This document shows, in pieces, positions 27,310 to 37,539 of a stretch of DNA of 64,000 nucleotides. The DNA lies in the NCBI GenBank assembly GCA_030949405.1, contig JAUZSN010000002.1:1784553-1848552 (forward strand), in the 5' to 3' direction. Each line of letters starts with the position of its first letter. The first letter of the stretch is position 1. Both the position numbers and the translations under genes were made by a program. The notes beneath the pieces are model-generated. The model ran no database searches and was not told where the DNA came from. It saw only the letters and a program-made list of their open reading frames with translations. Origin of the DNA: Methylococcales bacterium. GTDB taxonomy: Bacteria > Pseudomonadota > Gammaproteobacteria > Methylococcales > Methylomonadaceae.

Positions 27310-27437
27310 AATCAGTTATAGTAAGCGATTAGATGCAGGACACGTTACATTTTTAAATCGTTATTGTTAACGCCTATTTATTTTTTCGGTTATTAAAGCA
27401 CTTATGTCTATATACTTAATGTTATTTTTGTAATGTA

Positions 27438-28607
27438 ATGTTTTTACACGTTAAACCGCTATTGTGTTTTTTTATCATGATGACAGTAATACCCACGGTT
27501 CACTCTGCTGAATGGTCGATGGATGCAAAAATTAAGCAGTCTACGTCTTATGATGATAATGTAAGAATGGAAGAAAACGGGAAAGGATCGCTTATTTACA
27601 AGCTAACCCCCGCCCTAAATTTCTCACATAAAACGGAGATTTCTGAAATTAGTGGCAGCATTAATTACGGGATACAGCGTTATTTAAGTATCAGTTCATT
27701 TAATCAAGATTCACAAAAATATCAGCTCAAAGGGAATTATAAAACAGAACGAAGTTATTGGAGCGGAAATGTGAGTTTAAATATGGCTCCCGTTAGAAAT
27801 ACCGCAGAAGAGGATTCGGGTAATTTCACGTCAAATGCTGAAAAAATGACGCGTTCCGTCGCCCTATTTTATGCCTACCAGCTTACTGAACTTGATCGGT
27901 TGACGTTATTACCTAGTTACTCAGAAAATACTTATTCAAAAGGCGATTTTAGTGATAATAAAAATTCAAATATAAGTCTTGCGTGGTCGCACGAATGGAC
28001 AGAACGTTATTCAAGTTCAATCAGTGTTTTTTATTCAACGTTTAGTTCACAAAATTCAACTCGAGCAACACTCAGTAATAGTTATGGCATTAATTATTCG
28101 AGTACTTATTGGTGGTCTGAAAATTTACAGCTCTCAAGTTCTTTAGGCGTAAGAATGACCGCTTCCGAAAATAGGCTGGCAAATTTTGTAGATAAAACGA
28201 AAGGCATGGGGTTTTTATCCAACACAGCGATCAATTACAAGGCTGAACTATACCGCGTTAAATTAAATGTCAGTCGTTCTCTCGTTCCCTCAAGTACGGG
28301 ACAATTAAATGAGCAAAACCGAGTGAGTTTAAATTTAGATTATGATTTAAGTGAGCATCTAACCGCAGGATTTTTAGTCTCTTATCAAGTAAGTAAATCG
28401 GCAAGCTCAAATTCAGATCAAACAAGCGTCCGTAAAAATAGCGTATTACAACCTTCAATTAACTGGAAAATAGCACGAGACTGGCGAATTTCGGCGAATT
28501 ATCGTTATCGACAACAAGATAGAGGCAGTGATTCAGCGGTCGTTGCCTCTAATTCTGTTATGGTGTCGATTAATTATAATTGGCAGGGTTTGAGTATCGC
28601 GAGATAA
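27438..28607 (+). CDS. Outer-membrane beta-barrel protein of the exopolysaccharide locus
   Basis: This 389-residue protein has a signal peptide (cut near VHSAEWSMD) and a long series of alternating polar/hydrophobic strands rich in Ser, Tyr and Asn (SISVFYSTFSSQNSTRATLS, for example), ending in an aromatic strand (MVSINYNWQGLSIAR). This is the pattern of a large outer-membrane barrel, similar to the putative outer-membrane proteins of EpsL/PEP-CTERM loci. Because the upstream export protein lacks its own pore helix, this barrel could be the secretion channel. The start is the ATG at 27438, and the stop is two bases before the chain-length gene. Confidence 0.78.
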   Translation: MFLHVKPLLCFFIMMTVIPTVHSAEWSMDAKIKQSTSYDDNVRMEENGKGSLIYKLTPALNFSHKTEISEISGSINYGIQRYLSISSFNQDSQKYQLKGNYKTERSYWSGNVSLNMAPVRNTAEEDSGNFTSNAEKMTRSVALFYAYQLTELDRLTLLPSYSENTYSKGDFSDNKNSNISLAWSHEWTERYSSSISVFYSTFSSQNSTRATLSNSYGINYSSTYWWSENLQLSSSLGVRMTASENRLANFVDKTKGMGFLSNTAINYKAELYRVKLNVSRSLVPSSTGQLNEQNRVSLNLDYDLSEHLTAGFLVSYQVSKSASSNSDQTSVRKNSVLQPSINWKIARDWRISANYRYRQQDRGSDSAVVASNSVMVSINYNWQGLSIAR

Positions 28608-28609
28608 AC

Positions 28610-30217
28610 ATGGAAACAGAAGAAGAAACAGCACAAAATGGCAAATCGTTAGCAGATTATGTCAATATACTTAAACGACGCAAACGAATTATTATTATTC
28701 CGATATTAATTATATTGGAAATAAGCATCATTATCGCGCTTAGTTTACCCCCTTTATATCGCTCAGAAGCGACGATTGCGATTGAACAACAAAGTATTCC
28801 ATTGGATGTGAAAACATCGGTTGTAAGTTATGTAAGTCAACGTATTGAGCAAAATAGACAAAAACTAATGACTGTTAATAATTTAAGTAAAATTATTAAT
28901 AAATTTAATCTTTATTCAGAACAGTACAAGAAGTTAAATATTTCCGATTTAGCGGATATATTTAGAAGTCATACTAATTTTGAAGTCAAACCACAAGATG
29001 TGATTGTTCGAGGGAAAAAGTCAAAAGCCACCTTGTCATTTAAACTTTCGTTTGATCATAAAAATCCACGCATAGCTCAAAAAATAGCCTTTGAATTGGT
29101 TACTTTATTTTTGGAAGAAAATAGAAAAACCAGAAAGCGAAATGCCTTGGATACTACGACCTTTTTTGATGATGAAGCTCACAAATTTATTCTCGAAATT
29201 GAAAAAACTGAAACAAAAATGGCGGAATATAAGGCAAAAAACAAATATAGTTTGCCTGAATTACTCGCGACTAATTTATCATCCATTAATCGAATAGAAA
29301 CTAATTTGTCCCAGTTGAGATTAGAGAGAACCATGTTAGTGGCAAGGGAAATTACCTTGCGAACACAGTTATTATCAATTAGCCCTGTGTTGGCTATTAA
29401 TACGGGGAATGAGACTGAGGCTATTATTACATTACCTATGCTGATGGCGAAACTTGAAAGTTTATCAACTAAATATTCAAAGGCACACCCTGATATTAAA
29501 TCGTTACAACGGCGCATTGATAATTTTAAGCAAAAAGAAACCAGTAGTGGGTATGGACAGACTAAAAAAACAGGGATAACCATTAATAATCCGCCCTATT
29601 TACAGGTACAAGATGAAATAAAACTTGCGGAAATTCGCTTACAAGAAATTGTGAAGCAGAAAGAACGTTTGAAGAAAAAATTAGAAAAAACAGAATCCTA
29701 TGTGGAAGCAACCGCACAGGTTGAGCGAGGTTATCATGCTTATGTTCGTGACCTTGAGAACTATAAAACTAAATATCAAGAATTAAAATCCAAAGCCTTA
29801 GCGGCCCGTTTATCGCAATCATTAGAAGAAGAACAGAAGGCCGAAAAATTTGTATTACTGGAACAGCCTGTAAAGCCGACGAAACCAGAAAGTCCTAAAC
29901 GACTTAAATTTTTATTAATGGGATTGGGCGGCGCTATCGGGGTTGGACTCGTTTTAGGCTTTTTAGTTGAACTATTAGATGGAAAAATTAGAAGTTATAA
30001 AAATATCACCGCTATAACAGGGGTAGATCCGCTCGTTGTAATTCCTTATATTAGTAATCAACTTGATTTAGATAGAAAAAAGAAAGATAAAAGAAGCCTG
30101 GGACTTATTGTCTTTAGCTTTAGCGTATTAATCATTGTTACCCTTGCTATTCACGTTGTTTATAGGAAACTCTACTTTCTTTGGAGTGATTTACTGGTTT
30201 CTTTGGGTAATCTTTAA
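28610..30217 (+). CDS. Polysaccharide chain-length determinant / co-polymerase (Wzz family)
   Basis: This 535-residue Wzz-type protein has an N-terminal cytoplasmic tail, TM1 (IIIIPILIILEISIIIALSL), a long periplasmic coiled-coil region (about 190-440) and TM2 (FLLMGLGGAIGVGLVLGFLV) after the typical KPTKPESPKR proline-rich motif. An additional hydrophobic segment near 495-520 (LIVFSFSVLIIVTLAIHVV) is beyond the usual layout. Such proteins set polymer length with the tyrosine-kinase-like ATPase encoded next. The ATG at 28610 is preferred over an upstream in-frame start that would overlap the barrel gene. Confidence 0.9.
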   Translation: METEEETAQNGKSLADYVNILKRRKRIIIIPILIILEISIIIALSLPPLYRSEATIAIEQQSIPLDVKTSVVSYVSQRIEQNRQKLMTVNNLSKIINKFNLYSEQYKKLNISDLADIFRSHTNFEVKPQDVIVRGKKSKATLSFKLSFDHKNPRIAQKIAFELVTLFLEENRKTRKRNALDTTTFFDDEAHKFILEIEKTETKMAEYKAKNKYSLPELLATNLSSINRIETNLSQLRLERTMLVAREITLRTQLLSISPVLAINTGNETEAIITLPMLMAKLESLSTKYSKAHPDIKSLQRRIDNFKQKETSSGYGQTKKTGITINNPPYLQVQDEIKLAEIRLQEIVKQKERLKKKLEKTESYVEATAQVERGYHAYVRDLENYKTKYQELKSKALAARLSQSLEEEQKAEKFVLLEQPVKPTKPESPKRLKFLLMGLGGAIGVGLVLGFLVELLDGKIRSYKNITAITGVDPLVVIPYISNQLDLDRKKKDKRSLGLIVFSFSVLIIVTLAIHVVYRKLYFLWSDLLVSLGNL

Positions 30218-30262
30218 TTTTTTTGGTAATTTTTACTATGAATAAAATAAAAAATAGATCGT

Positions 30263-30964
30263 ATGAAAACAGATTCTAAATCGCTTCCTATGAGTGACGA
30301 TATTTTAAAGCAGCGTCGTATTGTTGCTATGCAAAATAATACCTTAGAAATTAATACGTTTAAGATATTGAGAACTAAAATACTTAAAAAATTAAAAGAT
30401 AATCAGTGGACTAGTTTTGCCATTACCGCCCCAACGAAAAATTCGGGAAAAACAATGGTTGCGGTTAATCTTGCTATGGTTATGGCAATGGAGCTTAATC
30501 AAACTATTCTATTGGTGGATATGAATTTAAGAAACCCAAAAATTCATCACTATTTTGATTTAGAGGTCACTTTAGGGGTTAAGGATTTTTTAGTTTCAGA
30601 TACGTCGCTGGAAGACATATTAATTACCCCTCAAATTGATCGTTTGGCGGTACTTCCCGGTCGGGGTCAAATAAGCAATTCATCAGAAATGATGACAGCG
30701 CCTAAAATGCAACGTTTAGTTCGGGAATTAAAAAATATTTATCATCCCCAAATTACATTGTTTGATTTACCGCCCATTCTAGGGTCGGATGATGTCTTAG
30801 CCAGTATAGATTATTATGATGCGATGTTACTCGTTATTGAAGAGGGGGGAAATACGGCTGAAGAGGTAAAGAATAGCTTGAAAATGCTCTCAGAAGTTAG
30901 CTTATTAGGCACGGTATTAAATAAGTCTGAAAGCATCCCAAGTCATTATCACGATTATTTATAA
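30263..30964 (+). CDS. BY-kinase-like ATPase (CpsD/CapB family) of exopolysaccharide synthesis
   Basis: This 233-residue cytoplasmic P-loop protein has Walker A in APTKNSGKTMVAVN, Walker A' in LLVDMNLRNPKIHHYF and Walker B in TLFDLPPIL, the three motifs of bacterial tyrosine kinases that act with Wzz proteins. The C-terminal tail, normally rich in phosphorylated tyrosines, carries only two (SHYHDYL). It may therefore be weakly autophosphorylated or act as a MinD/ParA-type ATPase. It follows the chain-length gene and is encoded separately, as in CapA/CapB pairs. Confidence 0.85.
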   Translation: MKTDSKSLPMSDDILKQRRIVAMQNNTLEINTFKILRTKILKKLKDNQWTSFAITAPTKNSGKTMVAVNLAMVMAMELNQTILLVDMNLRNPKIHHYFDLEVTLGVKDFLVSDTSLEDILITPQIDRLAVLPGRGQISNSSEMMTAPKMQRLVRELKNIYHPQITLFDLPPILGSDDVLASIDYYDAMLLVIEEGGNTAEEVKNSLKMLSEVSLLGTVLNKSESIPSHYHDYL

Positions 30965-31020
30965 CGTTTCACGTTGAAATTATGTTGCCGAACCCTCCTG
31001 AAAATTACCGTTAGAGACGT

Positions 31021-32612
31021 ATGAGTTTAAAAAAGAAAATAATTAATGGAGGGCTTTGGAATGGAATTTCTCAGTTCGGCGCACAAGGAATTAGTTTTGT
31101 TTTAATCTTAGTACTGGCTCGCTTTCTGTCGCCTGAAGAATTTGGTTTACTGGGGATGGTGTCCGTTATTACCGGTTTTTTTGGGTATTTTTCAGAATGT
31201 GGCTTAATTTATAGTATTATTAAGAAAAAAGAAATTGATGCGTTAGATTGTGATACGGCGTTTTGGGGTGGGATTGTTTTTGGGGTGATTGTTTATGTGT
31301 TTATTTACGCAATTTCACCTTATATTTCCCAGTTTTACAATCAACCTGAATTAACGGATCTTTCGCGTGTCTTGGCTTTGGCCTTTATTATAGGCTCTTA
31401 CACCTTTGTCCCTTTTGCATTAGAACAAAAAAAATTACAGTATAAAAAGCTCTCCATTATTCGCCTGATTAGTTTGCTTGTTTCAGGCTGTGTTGCAATT
31501 TACTTTGCGGTACGAGGGGCAGGGGTTTGGGCCTTGGTCTTTCAGCAGTTGAGTATGAAAATTGTTACAGTAGTTGCCACCTTTTTTTGGATGAGCTGGA
31601 AGCCAAAATTTCGATTTTCCTATGCGCGGTTTAAAGACTTATTTGGCTTTGGAATGCATGTAACGGTTAATAATTTAATTCGGTTTTTTTTCAGAAAACA
31701 TAGACTACCTTTTAGTCGGGAAATTATTAGGCTCAGAAGCATTAGGGATCTATACGATGGCGTTTCGGCTTTCACGCTACCCGATTGAAAAAATGGGGCC
31801 CGTTTTAGGACGAATGCTGATGCCTGCATTTGCCTTAATGCAAGATAACCCAGAACAGATTCGAACCAATGTTTTGCGGATCTCAGCCTTTGTCGCCTTA
31901 ATTACCGTGCCTTTTTTAGTTTTTTTTATTTTTTACCACCGAACCTTTAGTGGTTTTAGTGGTGGGGGAAAAGTGGTTAGGGGCGGTTCCCCTGATTAAA
32001 ATATTTAGTGTGTATATTTTATTTTTGAGCTTTTCCTTTGCAGATGAACCTGTGTTAATGATTAAGGGAAAAATTGTTCCCTTAAATATTGTTAAACTAT
32101 TGATGTCATTGTTGTTATTGGTTGTCGGCTATTATATCGTTGATAAAATGGGTATTATTGGGATGGCAATGGCTTATAGCGTTATATTGTCCTTCTATTA
32201 TGTTGTTTTAAAAATAATGACCCTTGAATCAATAGAAATGAGTGGTAAAGTCTATTTGCAATCTATGCGACGAATTTTTTCTTATGCTATTGTTTTGTTT
32301 AGCATGACCTATTTAATTTGGGTTGGCACGGTAAAAAATGAATTTATCACCCTAATTGGAATTGGTATCGCGGTGACTCTAATTATGGGGGTCATGATTA
32401 TCCCTTATTTTAAAATTATTACATTTAAACCGCTGCGTTTTAAAATTGATAACTGCCTCGGCATTATAAAATATAATCATGAAAATATATTTTTTGCCGC
32501 TTTTGGTCTTGTTATCCTGATTGCTGTTGTTTCGTTTACCTATCTCAATATTATCCCTGTCAATCCGCTCCAGATAGCTACCTATCAATGGCTTGTGGCC
32601 TTATGGAATTAA
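31021..32612 (+). pseudogene. Polysaccharide flippase (Wzx/WzxC, MATE-like) with two frameshifts
   Basis: Three overlapping frames (31021-31788, about 31690-31999, about 31935-32612) join into one protein of about 529 residues. The N-terminus MSLKKKIINGGLWNGISQFG, many hydrophobic segments and GEKWLGAVPLIKIF are typical of lipid-linked oligosaccharide flippases. The first break is an eight-T run at 31684-31691; seven would give FFSENIDYLLVGKLLGSEA in frame. The second is a T-run near 31930-31936; one T fewer restores TTEPLVVLVVGEKW. Each break is one extra T. The gene may be dead, phase-variable, or intact with sequencing errors; codons outside the breaks look undamaged. Confidence 0.85.
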
Positions 32613-32682
32613 AGTTGGTTTTGTTTTTCCTAAGTAATACAAGTGACTCAAGTGACTTACACAAACAAATTTATGGTTAAAC

Positions 32683-33255
32683 ATGAAAATAATCCAAAAA
32701 ATAAAGAGATTAACCTTATTACTGAGCAGTTATATTTTTTATTCCAAACGATTTTATTCGTGGGGAACGCGAGCCGTATTACATAAACCTGATTTGTTAT
32801 TTCAACCTCAGGCAATACAAGTGGGTGATCGGGTTAATATTCGTAAAGGAGCAAGGCTTGAAACGATTGGTGATTGGGCGGGTAAAACCCCTAAATTAGT
32901 GATCGGTGATAGAACCTCGATTCAATTTTATTTTCATTGTGGTGCAGCGGAATCGGTTACGATTGGTAACGATGTTTTAATTGCGGGACGTGTTTATATT
33001 TCAGATCATGACCATGAAATAGATGACTTAGCGGTTCCCCCCATTCGTAGTGGGTTAACAACCACGCCTGTGGTTATTGAAGATGAAGTTTGGATTGGTG
33101 AAGGCGTTGCTATTTTAAAAGGAGTCACGATTGGAAAGCGCGCCGTTATCGGTGCAAATGCCGTGGTAACGCGAGATGTTCCCCCCTATACTGTTGTTGG
33201 AGGAATTCCTGCAAGAGTTATTAGAAAAATAGAATCGTCTGCCGAGAAAAATTAA
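32683..33255 (+). CDS. Left-handed beta-helix acyltransferase (WcaF/NodL-like)
   Basis: This 190-residue enzyme has hexapeptide repeats from about residue 45 to 185: IGDRTSIQFYFHCGAAESVTI, then IGNDVLIAGRVYISDHDH, IEDEVWIGEGVAILKGVTIG and GANAVVTRDVPPYTVVGGIP. This is the trimeric acetyltransferase fold; SDHDHEID carries the likely catalytic His. It probably O-acetylates a sugar of the exopolysaccharide. The stop is one base before the next glycosyltransferase gene. Confidence 0.9.
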   Translation: MKIIQKIKRLTLLLSSYIFYSKRFYSWGTRAVLHKPDLLFQPQAIQVGDRVNIRKGARLETIGDWAGKTPKLVIGDRTSIQFYFHCGAAESVTIGNDVLIAGRVYISDHDHEIDDLAVPPIRSGLTTTPVVIEDEVWIGEGVAILKGVTIGKRAVIGANAVVTRDVPPYTVVGGIPARVIRKIESSAEKN

Positions 33256-33256
33256 T

Positions 33257-34228
33257 ATGTTAAAAAAAGCCCCGTTAGTTTCCGTTTTAATTCCTGTGTA
33301 TAACGCAGGGGATTACCTTAAAGAAGCGGTTTTAAGTATTATCAATCAAAGCTATACCGAGCTTGAAATTATCATCATCAATGATGGCAGTACCGATGGT
33401 TGTCTGGAAACGATCGGTGATTTAAAGGAGGCTCGCCTACGAATTATTTATCAAGAAAATCAAGGAAAAGCCGCCGCTTTAAACCGAGCTTTTGACGAAT
33501 TGCAAGGGGATTATTTTATTATTCAAGATGCGGATGATAAAAGTGATCCACAGCGTATTGAAAAACAATTAGAGTGCTTATTTCGCTACCCTGAATTAGC
33601 CGCCGTTTATATTGGACATGATCTTATTTTGGGTAAAATACAATTTGCACCCAGTTTTGAGGAACTGAGTGCCACAGATTGTGATGAAATGATTAAAGCA
33701 TTTAAAATTCCAGCCCATGATGCGACAGGGATGTATCGACTTTCACTGATAAAGGGAATGCGTTTTGATAAATCCCTAAGAATTGGTCAAGGCGTAGATT
33801 TTGTTTTACGCATTGGTGAGCAATTTCCGATGATGTGTTTGGGGGAATGTCTTTATACTTACCGAATCAACTATGATTCAACGATTCGTCAAGATGCCAC
33901 TAAGAATAACCGCCATATTAATAGTGTCCGTGAAAAAGCCTGTCAGCGGCGGCAATTGGATTTTGAAAAATTTAAAATTTCATTTCAAAAACCATCGACT
34001 TTTTTCAAACATCGTGATGCGGATACCCATATTATTCCACATTGCATGAAAAGTGTCTTAAACCTAAAAAGTAAACAACGATTAGGTGAGGCTTTTTATG
34101 TCGGTTGGCAGTGTTTTATTCTGCACCCGCTCGATTTTTATTATGTTAAACCGTTGCTTTACGCATTAGCGCCGTGTTCATTAATTAGTATTTATCGTCA
34201 ATTAAAACACCGTATTTTACATAAATAA
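33257..34228 (+). CDS. Family 2 glycosyltransferase
   Basis: This 323-residue GT-A enzyme starts with the classic PLVSVLIPVYNAGDYLKEAV and IIINDGSTDGCLE, followed by the metal-binding DXD-like segment FIIQDADDKSDPQR. It transfers a nucleotide-activated sugar onto the lipid-linked repeat unit on the cytoplasmic face. The C-terminal third (KKPSTFFKHRDADTH-like region and LHPLDFYYVKPLLY) has no clear membrane anchor. The sugar is unknown. It sits one base after the acyltransferase gene. Confidence 0.92.
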   Translation: MLKKAPLVSVLIPVYNAGDYLKEAVLSIINQSYTELEIIIINDGSTDGCLETIGDLKEARLRIIYQENQGKAAALNRAFDELQGDYFIIQDADDKSDPQRIEKQLECLFRYPELAAVYIGHDLILGKIQFAPSFEELSATDCDEMIKAFKIPAHDATGMYRLSLIKGMRFDKSLRIGQGVDFVLRIGEQFPMMCLGECLYTYRINYDSTIRQDATKNNRHINSVREKACQRRQLDFEKFKISFQKPSTFFKHRDADTHIIPHCMKSVLNLKSKQRLGEAFYVGWQCFILHPLDFYYVKPLLYALAPCSLISIYRQLKHRILHK

Positions 34229-34306
34229 GCCCAAATTTCATGCGTAATAAAAATAAAGAGATGATACAAAGAACTCACTTAATAATGACGCTCGACCACT
34301 CATAAT

Positions 34307-35637
34307 ATGTCTACAACTCAGTTTGGTAAGGGACATACGATTGGGGGCGAAACTATTGCTCACCCCATCGGCATTGCGCTCTTAGTTATTTGTGCGATTG
34401 CTATTTTTAAACAGCCCCGTGAGCGGGTTGTTTTACCGATGGTTTTGTTTATGGTCTCGATTCCAAGTGCGCAGCGATTGGTGATTGCAACCCTTGATTT
34501 TAGTTTTGTGCGGATTTTAGTGATGGTCTCACTCGCACGGATGTTTATGACCGGGGAAAGTCGTTATTTTAAGATACAAAAGCCTGATAAAGTATTATTT
34601 TGGTGGATGGGTTTTGGCATTATTACCTACGGAATTTTAAAAGGAGGGCCATCAGGGGTTATTACCCGAACGGGTTATATGCTTGATACGGTTGGAGCTT
34701 ACTATGTTGGGCGGGTTTACATTCGTACGACGGAGGATATTAAACGTTTATCCTTAGCCATCGGTGCTATTGCAATTCCAATGTTATTTTTTTTTTTCTG
34801 ATTGAGCGTGCAACGGGAAAAAATATGTTTCATGTCTTGGGCGGGGTTCCTGAAAACACCATGATTCGTAAGGGTAGACTTCGCTGTCAAGGGCCCTTTT
34901 CACATCCGATTATGGCGGGGGTTTTTTGGGCCTCGTTATTGCCGTGGCTGGGGGGGATTTGGTATGGAAAATTTGCCTCGAAATCACGGGTCATGCTTTA
35001 TATGATCTGTATTTTTATTATTGTGGCTAATACGGCTTCAAGTACCCCTATTATGGTTATTTTATTCACTGTTTTAGGATTTATGGCCTTTAAAGTGCGC
35101 CATCAAATGCGCATGATGAGAAAATTATTATTTATTTTCTTAGTGACCCTTCATTTTGCAATGAAAGCTCCGATATGGGATCTTATTTCTCGAATTGATT
35201 TAAGTGGGGGATCGACAGGTTGGCATCGTTCTAATTTAATTCAGCAATCTATTAATCATTTCAATGAATGGTGGATGGTAGGGACGTTATCAACCCGACA
35301 TTGGGCATTTGGGATGCAGGATATGACCAATCAATATTTATTGGAAGGCGTGCGGGGTGGGATTGTCGGCATGATCTTGTTTATTACGTTTATTAAACGG
35401 ACTTATGGGATTTTAGGCGAAGCGCAACGTAAAGCGGCTTCAAAATCTGATTTATGGATTTTATGGGCATCGGGCGTGATGTTATTTACACATACGATGA
35501 GCTTTTTTGCAGCCGCTTATTTTGGACAAACTAACATTGCTTTTTTTTTATTGACGGGGGCAAGCGTGTCGGTTGCGGCTACCGTTATTAACGATGCAAA
35601 ACAAGCGGCCAAAGAAAAACTACGGATTAAAGGATAA
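34307..35637 (+). pseudogene. O-antigen polymerase/ligase-like membrane protein (Wzy) with frameshift in an 11-T tract
   Basis: Two frames, 34307-34801 and 34825-35637, join into one protein of about 443 residues with many membrane segments, a short periplasmic WHRSNLIQQSINHFNEWWMV region and a fold like O-antigen polymerases/ligases of PEP-CTERM-associated loci. The break is at an eleven-T run (34787-34797). Twelve or nine Ts would read through as FFF then LIERATGKN without interruption. Either the gene is switched off by slippage, is mutated, or the run length is misread. It should polymerise the exopolysaccharide repeat units in the periplasm. Confidence 0.83.
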
Positions 35638-35641
35638 TAAA

Positions 35642-36589
35642 ATGTTAGTCTCGATTGTGATTGTGAATTTTAATGCGGGTGAATTAATTACCGCGTGTAT
35701 TGAATCCATTATTAAAGAAACTAGAAATAATAGCTACGAAATTATTGTGGTTGATAATGATTCATCCGATGAGTCCATCGCTGTGATTAAAAATAAGTTT
35801 CCAAGCGTTAATGTGATTGAAACAGGGGCTAATTTAGGATTTGCTGCGGGTAATAATATTGGGTTTGAGGCCGCCAAAGGCGACTATATTTTAGTGCTTA
35901 ACCCTGATACTTTAATTACGGATAGAGCGATTGATTATTCGCTTACCTATCTTATGGATCATCCTGAAGTGGGTGTTTTAGGGTGTAAAGTCTTATGGGA
36001 AACGGGGGAAATTCAATCGACATTGATTCGTTTTCCTGCTTTAACCAGTATTTTGATTAATTTATTTATCCCTTATAAAATAATGCGCACACTGCCTTAT
36101 TTAGGTCGTTCGCGTTATGCAGGGATTGATACGAATTTACACCATGATGTTGATGTGGTTGCAGGGTGTTTTATGTTGTTGCCCCATGTGATTATTGATG
36201 AGGTGGGGGGGATGGATGATGATTTTTTTATGTTTGGGGAAGAAATAGAATGGTGTTGGCGCATTAGCCAAACGGGTAAAAAAATTCGTTATTATCCTGA
36301 AAATACGATCATTCATACGGGGGGCGGTTGTAGCTCGACGTTGTCCTATCGAAAAGAACTCTTAATTGCCAAAGGCGGATTGATGGTTTTTAAAAAAACA
36401 CGCGGAGCTTTAGTGGCAACGATTGCTAATTTACTTATGCTGCTGCGAGATGGGCCTCGTGCTTGTATTTTTTTGGTTTGTAAATTATTAGTTCCTAAAA
36501 AGGCCGATAAAATGGAATCCTTAAAAATATCCCCGCTTCGATTTATTTATTTGCTTCAGTATTTAATCGGTATTGAAAAAGAGATTTAA
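35642..36589 (+). CDS. Family 2 glycosyltransferase (rhamnosyltransferase-like)
   Basis: This 315-residue GT2 enzyme has MLVSIVIVNFNAGELITACI, VVDNDSSDESI, ANLGFAAGNNIGF, the metal site LVLNPDTL and the acceptor-site MDDDFFMFGEEIEWCWRISQ. This is the pattern of WbbL-type rhamnosyltransferases, but the donor sugar is not certain. The ATG at 35642 is chosen since an upstream in-frame start would lie inside the polymerase gene. A hydrophobic segment near 265-295 may tether it to the membrane. Confidence 0.92.
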   Translation: MLVSIVIVNFNAGELITACIESIIKETRNNSYEIIVVDNDSSDESIAVIKNKFPSVNVIETGANLGFAAGNNIGFEAAKGDYILVLNPDTLITDRAIDYSLTYLMDHPEVGVLGCKVLWETGEIQSTLIRFPALTSILINLFIPYKIMRTLPYLGRSRYAGIDTNLHHDVDVVAGCFMLLPHVIIDEVGGMDDDFFMFGEEIEWCWRISQTGKKIRYYPENTIIHTGGGCSSTLSYRKELLIAKGGLMVFKKTRGALVATIANLLMLLRDGPRACIFLVCKLLVPKKADKMESLKISPLRFIYLLQYLIGIEKEI

Positions 36590-36591
36590 CC

Positions 36592-37539
36592 GTGAAAAAA
36601 ATTTTAAAATCAGCCATTCGAGGCAGTGTACAGCAACTATTATCACCTTTAGAAACGCTATTGCTTAACTCCGATTCTTCTGAGCCGCTTTCGCCGCCTG
36701 TTTTTATATTAGGAGCACCACGATCAGGGACAACCTTACTTTATGAGTTATTAATTAGTCATTATACCTTTTCGTATTTTACTAATTTAGCAAATACCTT
36801 TCCTCAAACCCCCTTAGCTATTTCCAAATTAAGTCATCGTTTTAAAACCCATTGGCAAGGGGGACAAAAAAGTGAATTTGGTTATGTTAAAGGCTTCGGT
36901 GCGCCCAGTGAAGCCGGCAGTTTATGGGATCGCTGGATTCCTGAGTTTGGCTATTTAGGTAAAGAAGAGATTGAGTCGCGTAGAAAGAGCCTATCGGAAG
37001 CGGCTCAGGTGATACAAAAATTACAACATATTCAACAAGCCCCTTTTATTAATAAAAATGTGATGCACAGCGTGCATATAGAATTTCTTAATGCGGCTTT
37101 TCCAAATTGTTTATTTATAGATCTTCGGCGAGAGATGAAAGCGAATGTTCGGTCCATCGTTCGAGCGCGTGAGTATGAAGCGGGCCCTAAAGCGGACAAG
37201 GAAGGTTGGTGGTCGGTTAAGCCTCGTAATGTCGATCAATGGTGTGGTCGGTCATTAGAAGAACAAGCGTGCGCGCAACTTATTTTTTTACGAAAAGACA
37301 GTGAGGCGGGGTTTAAAGTCATTGGTGAAAATAGACGACTAATCGTAAACTACGAAAAACTGTGTTTACAGCCCACATTAGTTGTTGAAGAAATTGCTTC
37401 TTTTCTTAAGCCCTCAATCGGTAAATTAAACGTTCGGCAACCTTTAGTGACAACGATTAAACCCTCGCCCTCAAAACTATTTGATTTAAAAAGAGAAGCG
37501 TTAATTGAACAAACATTATTGGAATTGGAGGAAGGTTAA
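36592..37539 (+). CDS. Sulfotransferase (PAPS-dependent) of the exopolysaccharide locus
   Basis: This 315-residue protein has the 5'-phosphosulfate loop FILGAPRSGTTLLYELL (residues about 38-54) and a 3'-phosphate segment LFIDLRREMKANVRSIVRA, the two PAPS-binding signatures of sulfotransferases. It would transfer sulfate from PAPS to a hydroxyl group, most likely on a sugar of the exopolysaccharide. It starts with GTG two bases after the GT2 stop, and its stop abuts the deacetylase ATG. The window also carries cysD and cysN for APS formation. Confidence 0.88.
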   Translation: MKKILKSAIRGSVQQLLSPLETLLLNSDSSEPLSPPVFILGAPRSGTTLLYELLISHYTFSYFTNLANTFPQTPLAISKLSHRFKTHWQGGQKSEFGYVKGFGAPSEAGSLWDRWIPEFGYLGKEEIESRRKSLSEAAQVIQKLQHIQQAPFINKNVMHSVHIEFLNAAFPNCLFIDLRREMKANVRSIVRAREYEAGPKADKEGWWSVKPRNVDQWCGRSLEEQACAQLIFLRKDSEAGFKVIGENRRLIVNYEKLCLQPTLVVEEIASFLKPSIGKLNVRQPLVTTIKPSPSKLFDLKREALIEQTLLELEEG

